Below are positions 18,226 through 26,049 of a stretch of DNA of 64,000 nt, piece by piece. Source of the stretch: a virus; the IMG/VR virus record IMGVR_UViG_3300010150_000009, positions 47,596 through 111,595 of that record; one strand, 5' to 3'. The position numbers and the translations under genes were made by a program. The first letter of the stretch is position 1. The number at the start of each line of letters is the position of its first letter. The notes under the pieces are model-generated. The model saw only the letters and a list, made by a program, of their open reading frames with translations, made no database searches and was not told where the DNA came from.

Positions 18226-18349
18226 TGTATACTATATATAGCAAAAATATTATAGAACCTGTTAATAACGCCATAGAAAGCGAAAAAAGAAACTTTTCAA
18301 CGACGTTAAACACCCGCCAAGTCATTTTTAATTTAAAGTAGTCTTTCAT
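18212..18349 (-). CDS. Possible short membrane protein, 45 residues
   Basis: An ATG at 18349 opens 45 codons: a charged N-terminus (MKDYFKLKMTWRVFNVVEKF) then one hydrophobic segment of about 22 residues ending YNGPL. It fills an otherwise empty gap and overlaps the downstream gene by 14 bases. There is no good ribosome site, so expression is uncertain. Confidence 0.4.
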   Translation of the reverse strand: MKDYFKLKMTWRVFNVVEKFLFSLSMALLTGSIIFLLYIVYNGPL

Positions 18350-18363
18350 AATTTAGTTTTTAT

Positions 18364-18585
18364 CTACCACAACATTCCTACAATATATATTACTGTTAAG
18401 CCAGCGTTGAGTACAATAAGGCTAGTTTCTTTCCATAGTATGCCCGTCAGTGTCCACATACTATTAGCAATAATAAACATCCAGACGTACTGAGGATGTA
18501 CATTAAATGCCGCTAATGTAGCCGCAAGTATTAATAACGCGGTACTTGTCCAAGCAAGTTTTTGATAAGGTTTTTTATTTTCCAT
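18364..18585 (-). CDS. Small membrane protein
   Basis: 73 residues with three likely membrane segments (residues about 9-26, 31-49 and 54-72). Layout recalls part of PnuC-like or small phage inner-membrane proteins, but it lacks a recognisable motif. Start overlaps the HAD phosphatase gene by 11 bases, indicating translational coupling. Confidence 0.55.
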   Translation of the reverse strand: MENKKPYQKLAWTSTALLILAATLAAFNVHPQYVWMFIIANSMWTLTGILWKETSLIVLNAGLTVIYIVGMLW

Positions 18586-19288
18586 GGGTTAATCTTCTCC
18601 AAGTATCTGTCCAACTAGTAACGTGATGCAACATGTCTTGTTCATTGTAGCGAATTCGTATTGCCTCTGCCAACGTGTAGTCGTTACCGCCGGGTTCCAT
18701 TCTATCGCCAAAGAAACTAATGTCATAGTCATCGAAGTCCCAAATAATCTGCGACTTATCACAGCCTAACTTGGAAATATCCAAGCCAGTTTCTCCTCCT
18801 ACAACTGCTTGGTATTCAGGAAACAGTCTATTAAATTCTTCTGCGATCGTGTGTCGTTCATTTGTTTTAACGTCCCATCTAACATAATCCGCACGTTCGT
18901 TAAGATTAGCGTTTCTACCTACCACGCTAAAGTTAATCATTCCAGGTCTGTTTTCAAAATGCATTCCTGTGCGTAATGGAAACTTACTAGCAACTAGTTT
19001 TTCTGTTAAGAAGTCGTGTGCTTTATTTTCAAGTTTCAACTCGTCTCCGTATATTTCGTCACCTTGCTCCCGCACACTATTACCGGAACAGTTATAGCAA
19101 CGTTGGACTGTATTACAAATCTCCTCTCCTAACTGCTCTACTGTCTTAGGATAGTCACTACCCGTTACTAAAAATACATGTTCTTGTTTAACCCAATCAG
19201 TAAACCATTCGCTGAATTCCGAATTTATTTTTTGTCTGCTAGGAGTTAAAGTACCATCAACATCAAAAATGTAAGCACGTCTGCTCAT
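18575..19288 (-). CDS. HAD-superfamily phosphatase, phosphomannomutase-like
   Basis: 237 residues. Motif I is YIFDVDGTLTPSR (DxDGT), VTGSDYP supplies motif II Ser/Thr, and DISFFGDRMEPGGNDY supplies the acidic motif IV. The cap arrangement and GRNANLNERADYVRWD region resemble eukaryote-type phosphomannomutases (PMM), which use the same HAD core to convert mannose-6-P to mannose-1-P. It could supply sugar nucleotides for the phage's glycan genes, or act as a sugar phosphatase. Overlaps the methyltransferase gene by 4 bases. Confidence 0.7.
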   Translation of the reverse strand: MSRRAYIFDVDGTLTPSRQKINSEFSEWFTDWVKQEHVFLVTGSDYPKTVEQLGEEICNTVQRCYNCSGNSVREQGDEIYGDELKLENKAHDFLTEKLVASKFPLRTGMHFENRPGMINFSVVGRNANLNERADYVRWDVKTNERHTIAEEFNRLFPEYQAVVGGETGLDISKLGCDKSQIIWDFDDYDISFFGDRMEPGGNDYTLAEAIRIRYNEQDMLHHVTSWTDTWRRLTHGK

Positions 19289-20565
19289 TCGAATAACCTC
19301 TCAAATTGTGTTAAAGTGTTTTCATTGGAAGAACTATAAACCCATATGGGCTCTACAAAACAGTCCTGCATATGTTCTTTGTCACCGCCTTCTTCGTTCT
19401 TTGGTCTTTGCTTCATACGCATACCGATGACTTCTTGTAGCGGCATACCAATACTATCCATAAAGTTTGTCATAGGATCGCATACATAATGTCTCTTGTT
19501 CTTAATATTAGCATCAATAATATTTACTGCTATAACGCCTGTTTGTGGATTAATTAGACTTTTAGTTTTCTCTAGCGTTACAAACAAAAAATCATTTAAC
19601 CAACTATCAAACTCTTTATACTTAAACCAACTTTGCGTTTCCTCTTTTATACCTTCTGCGTAGCGTTCTGTATTATAATATGGTGGACTAGTAAATGCTA
19701 GATCATAATTTAGTTCTGGAAAGTCTTTAATATCTTCTGCGGGTGCGTTAAAAATAGTTACTGTTTTAGCACCTTCATATCTAAACCATTCTAAACCATT
19801 GCATGCATTAAACTCCATTAACAGTCCGTCGTTGTTAAAAATATGATTGTCATAAAACTTACATTGCTCCATATATGTTTTATAAACGTTCGGATTTGGA
19901 TCACACCCTACATAAGTTTCTGCGTTACTTGTCCAAAAACCTGCTAATCTATCTCCCCAACCACAACTAGTATCTAATACTGTTTTAGCGTTAAACCTGT
20001 TATAAACATACTTGGCAACTGTAGGTTTAAACTGTGTCGCTACATACGCACCTAGTCTAAATGCTTCTCTATACTTGGCTTCGTCTACATACTTTACAAC
20101 GCCTTCGCGCCAAAATGTCCAGTTAAGTTTCTTTAATGCTTCTTCACTGCTCCATATATCTAATGGACTTTTATGTGACCAACCACTACATTTAAGTCTG
20201 TTCTGTTGCTGAAAGTAGTTACTAATATCGTTATAGTAGTGATTAATGTCTATAACGTCTTTACAGTATTTTTGAACAGAGTATTCGTAGTCATTAAACT
20301 TGTCTGTAATGGCAGTAGTATAACCATATAACAGTTTGTTATGGTCCATACCTTTAAGTTTTCTAAACCTATCTACTACATCGTTTTCAGTAATATCTTG
20401 AAACGGAAACGGAATGTTATTGTTGACAATGTAATGTGCGAACGCCTCTATTGCTTCTTTCTTTTCATATTGCCCTTTAAACTCTTGCCATTCATCCGCG
20501 GAAAAAACAGGCAACCCACTAGGACTTGCCTGCTTTTCTAATACTTTAAGTATTTTGTTTACCAT
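19285..20565 (-). CDS. DNA methyltransferase (TSPPYY motif)
   Basis: 426 residues. The catalytic motif IV is DLAFTSPPYYNTERY, typical of amino-group (N6-adenine or N4-cytosine) DNA methylases. The SAM site appears as TVLDTSCGWGDRLAGFW followed by VGCDPN. An N-terminal 150 residues probably serve target recognition. No paired restriction nuclease is adjacent, so it likely protects phage DNA or regulates it. Its start overlaps the end of the FG-GAP gene by 7 bases, placing it in the operon begun at the promoter near 23985. Confidence 0.8.
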   Translation of the reverse strand: MVNKILKVLEKQASPSGLPVFSADEWQEFKGQYEKKEAIEAFAHYIVNNNIPFPFQDITENDVVDRFRKLKGMDHNKLLYGYTTAITDKFNDYEYSVQKYCKDVIDINHYYNDISNYFQQQNRLKCSGWSHKSPLDIWSSEEALKKLNWTFWREGVVKYVDEAKYREAFRLGAYVATQFKPTVAKYVYNRFNAKTVLDTSCGWGDRLAGFWTSNAETYVGCDPNPNVYKTYMEQCKFYDNHIFNNDGLLMEFNACNGLEWFRYEGAKTVTIFNAPAEDIKDFPELNYDLAFTSPPYYNTERYAEGIKEETQSWFKYKEFDSWLNDFLFVTLEKTKSLINPQTGVIAVNIIDANIKNKRHYVCDPMTNFMDSIGMPLQEVIGMRMKQRPKNEEGGDKEHMQDCFVEPIWVYSSSNENTLTQFERLFE

Positions 20566-22628
20566 GAAGCCTTATACTTTGCTATAGCGCGAACATCGTC
20601 GTTACCTCGTAAATGATCCACGTCATTCATGTAACTAACACTAAACTCAATATTGTTATGCTTATTGATGCCCATGTCATACTGTAGAGTATAGTCAATA
20701 TGTCGTCCGTCAGGCTCCATATCTGCAATAAAGTCCGCAAACATCATCCCGCCCTGTTCAATGCGTAGCGGTTGGGTGATACCAAAGTTTAATCTGCCGT
20801 AATTTGCGTTTACACCAAAGCCCATTGCGTGGAAGTCCTCTACGTCTTTGACATAACCATAACTGCCGTTTGCTGTACCAAATGCGTAAGTGGCATTAGC
20901 ACTAAAGTTCCATTCACCAATGCTTTTCTTACGGCTAATATTAATATAACGAGTAGTGGGATCATCGACATGCATCAGGCTTTGTCCAGGCGCCCAACCC
21001 ATAAGGCTGTTATCAATACCAACCGCCACATCAACTTCTCCGTATCGCAAACCTACAACGGCGTTATCGATTTCCCCGTACTCGTCTGCTTTAGTAGCAC
21101 CAAACGTCAAGGCAGTATTAGTATCAAAGTTAAATACGGGAACCATATTAATGTCGTTAAAAGACATTAATTTACTGTTATCTATAAAGTGTCCCTGCAT
21201 GTTAAGGATCTGGTCTTTTACAAAACTTAACTGCCAAAAACGAGGGTCACGTCCTTTGATAACATCATGCATTGCGAACCTCGCATACCCTTTTCCAATT
21301 TGCTCTTCCTCTTCTTCCTCTTCTTCGCCTGGTACAGAAATAGTAGCCATTGGAGAGAGCAGTGTTCCAAAGGAACCGTCTTCATAAACAATAATCCAAT
21401 CCATGCGCCCGTCATTGTTGGCGTGGGTTGGAAACAAGGCTCCCTTTGATCCTGCATTAGGCACGTTAGCAAAAATTGCACTACCGAGTTGGCTAAACGT
21501 TCCGTTACCGTTGTTCAACCAAATACCGCCATGTTGTGATCCAACACTGCCAGCATAGTTTTGATAATGATTGACATAGAGATCGTTTTTGCCATCACCG
21601 TTTAAGTCAACGAGCATTGGTGCTTGTCCTTTAGAGTGCGGAACAGTTCCACTTATTCCGAATTGCTGTTTCAAACTTACACCACCTGCACCAGTAGCAA
21701 AAACACGAATCCAACTATTGGTAGCACAAACGTCACCACATTCGTCATACACGATGATGTCACGTCCATTGTTATAAACCGCTCTCAGTCCTGCTACTCC
21801 TGGAATCGTATCTGAGTGTATCTGCATTAGTGAGAACGATTCCCCACCATTGTTCTTGTATACGTTAATAGCACCGCCTCTTGCTGATACGCCATCAAGA
21901 GCAAATGCTCCTCCTGCTCCGGCAAACCCTCCTCCTGATCTAACATCCATATCTCCAGAAATAAGTTCGGGATATCCGTCACCATCCAGATCCATAAGTG
22001 TTCCTGCGAAGGCACTATTTTGCATACGAATCTGTCCAAGATCACTAACTTCTCCGTTTACGTTTTGTCCTCGTTCACCAGGATTGAAGCCAAGATAAAC
22101 CACCGTACCACCAGAGAAGCCAACAATATCCAAACGCCCGTCTTTATTGACGTCACCTACTGCCGATCCGTGCCAGTTGAAAACAGGTCCAGGCGCCGCA
22201 TTTATTCCGTTGTAAATAAGAGCAGGATTCGTTGCTCCACCGCCACCATTACCTAATGCAATTGGACCTTGTGCAAAGTAGTTACCAGTCCATTCATTTA
22301 CTGTTTCACTAGCGGCAACACCACCTGCGCGTGTAGGACTATAAGAGCCGTCTGGATTACTAAGAAATACATAAGGTTGGATTTTCACATCCCATCCCAT
22401 TGGGCATCCATTTTGACAATAAACTCCATGAGCGGCCGCAAAAACCATAACATCAGTATTACCATCACCATTCCAGTCTCTTGCTACAGCGTTACCGTTG
22501 TCAGCAAAGTGCTCTACCCATCCAACCGATCCGTGCCCTTGTACAAAGTTATAGGTACTGTCCAATGCGTATGCTGAAACGCTGTAAACAGTTGCGATAG
22601 CCGCCACTGCTAATTTACTAATATTCAT
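20559..22628 (-). CDS. Exported FG-GAP/VCBS repeat protein with outer-membrane-like C-terminus
   Basis: 689 residues from ATG 22628, chosen because it follows an AAGGAG site and gives a signal peptide (MNISKLAVAAIATVYSVSAYA); an in-frame start further up lacks both. FG-GAP-type Ca-binding loops recur: DWNGDGNTD, DVNKDGRLD, DLDGDGYPE, DLNGDGKND, suggesting a beta-propeller of about 400 residues. An acidic EEEEEEE linker follows. The last 190 residues have alternating polar/hydrophobic strands and end in Trp (YKASW), as in outer-membrane barrels. GC is higher than in most of the window. An outer-membrane propeller-barrel fusion is unusual in a phage; superinfection control or host-surface change is possible. 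Confidence 0.75.
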   Translation of the reverse strand: MNISKLAVAAIATVYSVSAYALDSTYNFVQGHGSVGWVEHFADNGNAVARDWNGDGNTDVMVFAAAHGVYCQNGCPMGWDVKIQPYVFLSNPDGSYSPTRAGGVAASETVNEWTGNYFAQGPIALGNGGGGATNPALIYNGINAAPGPVFNWHGSAVGDVNKDGRLDIVGFSGGTVVYLGFNPGERGQNVNGEVSDLGQIRMQNSAFAGTLMDLDGDGYPELISGDMDVRSGGGFAGAGGAFALDGVSARGGAINVYKNNGGESFSLMQIHSDTIPGVAGLRAVYNNGRDIIVYDECGDVCATNSWIRVFATGAGGVSLKQQFGISGTVPHSKGQAPMLVDLNGDGKNDLYVNHYQNYAGSVGSQHGGIWLNNGNGTFSQLGSAIFANVPNAGSKGALFPTHANNDGRMDWIIVYEDGSFGTLLSPMATISVPGEEEEEEEEQIGKGYARFAMHDVIKGRDPRFWQLSFVKDQILNMQGHFIDNSKLMSFNDINMVPVFNFDTNTALTFGATKADEYGEIDNAVVGLRYGEVDVAVGIDNSLMGWAPGQSLMHVDDPTTRYINISRKKSIGEWNFSANATYAFGTANGSYGYVKDVEDFHAMGFGVNANYGRLNFGITQPLRIEQGGMMFADFIADMEPDGRHIDYTLQYDMGINKHNNIEFSVSYMNDVDHLRGNDDVRAIAKYKASW

Positions 22629-22641
22629 TTCGACATTCTCC

Positions 22642-23946
22642 TTAACTATAGATTGTTTCGTAATATGCATGAGCACCAAACGGTGGCTTAGGTGCACCTT
22701 CAATTCTGTGAGTATGTATGACCCAACACACATCACAGTAATTCTCATCTCCCCATGAACCCCACGGATAGCCATCTGTAAATACTAAAAGTTTTTTAGG
22801 TTCAATGCCATTCTGTTTCATATACTCGTATACCACTTCAAAACTAGTACCACCACCGCCTACAATTTCATACTCATTAATCTCGTGGAGGTTGTCAGCA
22901 GTAAAGTCTTTGATGCTGTATACATCAGTATCAAAACAAAATATTTTAACGTTGAACGTAGTGTAGGCGTCCATAATGCCTTTAACTTCGCTAAGGAAGT
23001 CGCGCACCATATCTTCGCTGATACTACCACTAACGTCAATAGCAACAACCAAGTCGATTGTATCATCAGGAACCATACCAGGCAACATCACGCCAGTGTG
23101 CCACGCCTTACGGCTAGGACGCATAAAGGAGTAATCACTCTTTACAAGGCTTTTGATCTGCACATCAAGTAACTCACGCCAGTTCATCTTCGGCTCAGTA
23201 AGTTCTTTGAGCATACGTCGAACACCAGCAGGTACATTGCCTGCGCCGGCATTTTGCGCCGCTGACATAATCGCTTCCTTCATCTCATCACGAATTTCTT
23301 TACGCTCTTCTTCGGATAGTTTAGGGCGGCCGCCTTTACCGCCTTCTTTACCTTTTCCTTCTCCGTCTCCATCATTACCTTCGTCACTGTCATCGCTATC
23401 CAAGTGATCATCGAGAACCGCATCAAGCAGTTCGTCGATATCAATTTTCTCGGCGTTTTCGTAGAGATCGTCATACACCTCTTCAAACGACATGTCGTAA
23501 TACTTTCTGTCGTGTACAATAGGAACTTGATCAATAGCCTCGCCAATGCGATTAACAATCAAGTCGCCGTTGACACAATAGTCAGCGGCAATGTTAGACA
23601 GTTTAGGATCACGATCACCACGGCGTCCAATATGGTCGTATACAATATGAAGAACTTCGTGCCCAAACAAAAACTCAATCTGTTTAGGGGATAACTGCTC
23701 TACGAATTTCGTATTGTAGTAGAAACGACGGCCATCAGTAGCGGCGGTAGGCAACCATTCATCAGCATTTACGAGTGTCAGGCGTGTAGCCAGATTACCA
23801 AAGAACGGCTCTTTAAGCAGAAGCCCAATTCGGGCGGTTGTGAGTGACTCACGAACCTTTGCGTCAAGTTCGGAATCAGTCTCAAAGCCTACCTGCAAAA
23901 GCGGGTATTTCTCAGTTTTACTATTAGCGGTTGTATTTTGTGACAT
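22642..23946 (-). CDS. VWA-like protein with HExxH metallopeptidase-like domain
   Basis: 434 residues. Residues 96-100 are HEVLH within FLFGHEVLHIVYDH, a zinc-binding HExxH followed by a third possible ligand. A charged linker (Asp/Gly/Lys-rich, about 190-215) leads to a VWA-like domain starting near 300 with the MIDAS motif DVSGS and LLVFTDGYPWG. This layout matches the paired metallopeptidase/VWA family (DUF2201-type), usually found beside MoxR ATPases; one lies at 26050-27165. Such pairs remodel or insert cofactors into target proteins. First gene after the repeated promoter cassette; the FG-GAP gene follows after 13 bases. Confidence 0.82.
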   Translation of the reverse strand: MSQNTTANSKTEKYPLLQVGFETDSELDAKVRESLTTARIGLLLKEPFFGNLATRLTLVNADEWLPTAATDGRRFYYNTKFVEQLSPKQIEFLFGHEVLHIVYDHIGRRGDRDPKLSNIAADYCVNGDLIVNRIGEAIDQVPIVHDRKYYDMSFEEVYDDLYENAEKIDIDELLDAVLDDHLDSDDSDEGNDGDGEGKGKEGGKGGRPKLSEEERKEIRDEMKEAIMSAAQNAGAGNVPAGVRRMLKELTEPKMNWRELLDVQIKSLVKSDYSFMRPSRKAWHTGVMLPGMVPDDTIDLVVAIDVSGSISEDMVRDFLSEVKGIMDAYTTFNVKIFCFDTDVYSIKDFTADNLHEINEYEIVGGGGTSFEVVYEYMKQNGIEPKKLLVFTDGYPWGSWGDENYCDVCWVIHTHRIEGAPKPPFGAHAYYETIYS

Positions 23947-23979
23947 TTGTGTACTCGAGTTTTTACTTTCTATACTAAT

Positions 23980-24035
23980 ATTATAGCATTTATCTGCTGA
24001 TCTGTCACGGAAAATAGTGCTGTAAGTGCTTGATT
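23980..24035 (-). promoter_or_regulatory. Repeated promoter cassette, copy 1
   Basis: Minus strand: upstream box AATCAAGCACTTA (within 24035-24018), -35 GTGACA (24008-24003), 17-base spacer, -10 TATAAT (23985-23980). Drives the VWA, FG-GAP and methyltransferase genes. The box and spacing recur at 27.6, 31.0, 32.8 and 63.6 kb. Confidence 0.75.
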
Positions 24036-24047
24036 CGAAAAAGTTTT

Positions 24048-24491
24048 CTAAACATACTGATTCTTAGGAGTCATTGTGTCCTCGTTGAGTACTGTCTTGA
24101 TGGCATGACAGTCTAAACAAAGAGTCTGCAGATTATCATCGTCATTATTCCCATGATCACCATCTATATGATCTACTGTTAATAGAGTACGTATTAGTCG
24201 ATTTTTTATCTTAAGATCTTCTATTCGCTGTACACGGCTATCAGTTAGTGGAGTATAACCACAATGTTCACAGTGAGTTTTACGTTGGTGGCTATATACT
24301 TTTTTAGTAGTAGCCAGTCCTCCATATTCTGCTAGATTTTTTTGGTGATCCCTGCACAGATGCTCACTTCCAGGGCCTTGATAGGCTGTGAGAAAATTCT
24401 CACAGCCATCAATACTACATCGTGTTTTTCTGGCCTTTCTTAGTGCAACACCTTCTTTGAGAAGGTCTTTGTTTGGGTCACGTAAAGTCAT
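24048..24491 (-). CDS. HNH endonuclease
   Basis: 147 residues. Four zinc-binding cysteines (CSIDGC, CEHC and CLDC pairs) frame the HNH core TVDHIDGDHGNNDDDNLQTL, in which DH, the central N and the final CH (LDCHAIK) form the catalytic ββα-metal site. Could be a homing-type or DNA-processing nuclease. It overlaps the DGQHT-protein gene by one base (stop and start share the A of TAATG-like junction), so they are coupled. A free-standing homing enzyme would not usually be translationally coupled, which favours a joint function. Confidence 0.85.
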   Translation of the reverse strand: MTLRDPNKDLLKEGVALRKARKTRCSIDGCENFLTAYQGPGSEHLCRDHQKNLAEYGGLATTKKVYSHQRKTHCEHCGYTPLTDSRVQRIEDLKIKNRLIRTLLTVDHIDGDHGNNDDDNLQTLCLDCHAIKTVLNEDTMTPKNQYV

Positions 24492-25822
24492 TAACCTAAC
24501 TCCTTCTTTTTAAAGTCATACTGAAATTTACCAGTGAAGATTGGCAACTTTTTTGAAAATCCTGCTTTAGCAATTGCTTGACAAATCCAAGTAGGAGCAA
24601 CCTCTGTTTGATTGCATCGCTCGTTATATGCACTCTTAACCTGTGCATACTGTCTTTCATACCAACTCTGGTACGCTTCTTTAATCATCTTAGACTTTTT
24701 AGATGTATGTTTCCTCCAAGTATTCTCAGTAACGGCACCCAAATACTTTCCAAATTCACGCACATAATCATCGTCTACAGTAATTCCCTGTACGTCACAT
24801 GCACGAAAAATGTGTGCCATGTTGTCAATTTCCAGAGGTTCTATAGGCTTGTCTGAAAGAAACATATTGTGATACTGAAAAACCCGACGTAGCACACTAC
24901 TCTTCCACTTATTAACATCGCGCCCTGTTGCAGGAAATATTTCTGAAGGACGGGATACTGCGCCCGGCTCATCTGTATCTCCAAACTTTTCATGTGTAAA
25001 GAAACAGTTGAATTCTTCTAAAGCACTCTGAATTTCTTCGAAACGCACACTCCATGGATCTTTATCTCCGTTATTGCGTACAGACCAGACGTGTTGCATA
25101 TACAAATCAATCTTGTCCAAGGGCTTAGTCATAGTGTCATCGTGAACGCCAATAAAACGTTTTCGCAATTTAGAAATGTCACGGCCTGGGTAAATGGCTA
25201 CTGGTATCTCAAGTTCCATTGCTTCTTTTAAACTCATACCAAACGCAAACATAGCGACAGAGATCAACGCTAATGTCGTATGCTGGCCGTCCCAAATAGC
25301 AAACAAACCCTTGCGTCGATACTGAGTCTCAGCATCTGGATCTATGTCATAAGGGTACAAGCGAACAATGTTAACAAAGAAAGGATCAAATTTGCCAACA
25401 ATATCTAGTATCCAGTCAGAATCAACTACACGCTGGATTGATGCATTAATGAGCATGTTCTTGAGTTTAACACGCTCTTTCTTATTAGCAGACATTTGTA
25501 CCATGTCTGCATATATATCAGCAAATTCTTTATACTGTGGGTTACGATTGCGGAATTCCTCGCCTAGTTCTTTAAGAAAGTCTGGCAGGTCTGGATCTTT
25601 CTCAATGATAGCATCAATAAAACGTTCAACTAGTTCTACAATTGTATCTTCAGTAGTATTGAATTTTTCATTGAACTTTTTAGCGTAACTCCAATCGGAA
25701 TGGTAAGCAGAGTTAGTAGGAGAAAGATGAGAAAGATCTTCGATATTCTCAGGTCGGGATTGCCCGACAACTTCTTGTTTTAGATGTGCTGATTGCACAC
25801 CACGAAGGTGTAAAATAGTCAT
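24491..25822 (-). CDS. ParB/DGQHR-like protein
   Basis: 443 residues. The segment GLFAIWDGQHTTLALISVA near residues 174-192 is the DGQHR/ParB-like motif found in ParB-type CTPases and Dnd/phosphorothioation-linked proteins. Flanking VRLYPYDID and YPGRDISKLRKRFI fit the same fold. The rest is helical with no other motif seen. A strong promoter and a perfect 26-bp palindrome lie between the upstream terminator and the start; the RBS is AAGGA. The protein may bind its own leader DNA. Coupled to an HNH nuclease gene. Confidence 0.65.
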   Translation of the reverse strand: MTILHLRGVQSAHLKQEVVGQSRPENIEDLSHLSPTNSAYHSDWSYAKKFNEKFNTTEDTIVELVERFIDAIIEKDPDLPDFLKELGEEFRNRNPQYKEFADIYADMVQMSANKKERVKLKNMLINASIQRVVDSDWILDIVGKFDPFFVNIVRLYPYDIDPDAETQYRRKGLFAIWDGQHTTLALISVAMFAFGMSLKEAMELEIPVAIYPGRDISKLRKRFIGVHDDTMTKPLDKIDLYMQHVWSVRNNGDKDPWSVRFEEIQSALEEFNCFFTHEKFGDTDEPGAVSRPSEIFPATGRDVNKWKSSVLRRVFQYHNMFLSDKPIEPLEIDNMAHIFRACDVQGITVDDDYVREFGKYLGAVTENTWRKHTSKKSKMIKEAYQSWYERQYAQVKSAYNERCNQTEVAPTWICQAIAKAGFSKKLPIFTGKFQYDFKKKELG

Positions 25823-25876
25823 ATTGTTTTCCTTGTTCCGGTTAATAGAACGATTAAAGTAAGCTCTAATACGAGC

Positions 25877-25902
25877 GTAACGCTCGTTTAAACGAGCGTT
25901 AC
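25877..25902. promoter_or_regulatory. 26-bp perfect palindrome in leader of the ParB-like gene
   Basis: Arms GTAACGCTCGTTT and AAACGAGCGTTAC meet with no spacer, and a third half-site ACGAGCG sits at 25871-25877. It lies between the -10 (25940-25935) and the ATG (25822), so it can act as an operator in DNA or as a stable hairpin in the mRNA leader. High GC arms stand out in the AT-rich surroundings. Confidence 0.85.
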
Positions 25903-25934
25903 TTAGTAAGACATTATTGCCTTACTATCTAAAT

Positions 25935-25963
25935 AGTGTACTAAAAATTGTACAAATTGTCAA
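25935..25963 (-). promoter_or_regulatory. Promoter of the ParB-like/HNH genes
   Basis: Minus strand: -35 TTGACA (25963-25958), 17-base spacer, -10 TACACT (25940-25935). The transcript would carry a leader of about 110 bases containing the palindrome. Confidence 0.7.
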
Positions 25964-25995
25964 TCTTTTTTTAATATTTTTTAATAATTAAAAGT

Positions 25996-26034
25996 CCCCC
26001 CGGAGTTTATCCAGTATTGCACTGGCTCCGGGGG
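25996..26034 (-). terminator. Strong nested hairpin, probable terminator after the MoxR gene
   Basis: CTCCGGGGG/CCCCCGGAG outer arms and an inner CCAGT/ACTGG stem with loop of five bases. It lies 15 bases past the MoxR stop and is followed on the minus strand by ACTTTTAATT. The U-tract is imperfect, but the stem is very stable. Confidence 0.7.
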
Positions 26035-26049
26035 TTCCCAAGTACTCTG

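Noticed and set aside
20956-21387. 143-codon open frame on the plus strand inside the FG-GAP gene
   Set aside because: It is an antisense shadow of a well-supported exported protein with a low-complexity Ser run that mirrors the acidic linker.
22629-22775. Longer N-terminus for the FG-GAP protein
   Set aside because: It would overlap the VWA gene and hide the signal peptide; ATG 22628 has an AAGGAG site and a clean signal sequence.
25877-25902. Classical bacterial parS
   Set aside because: The palindrome has no similarity to the TGTTTCACGTGAAACA consensus, so it is reported as an unassigned operator-like site.
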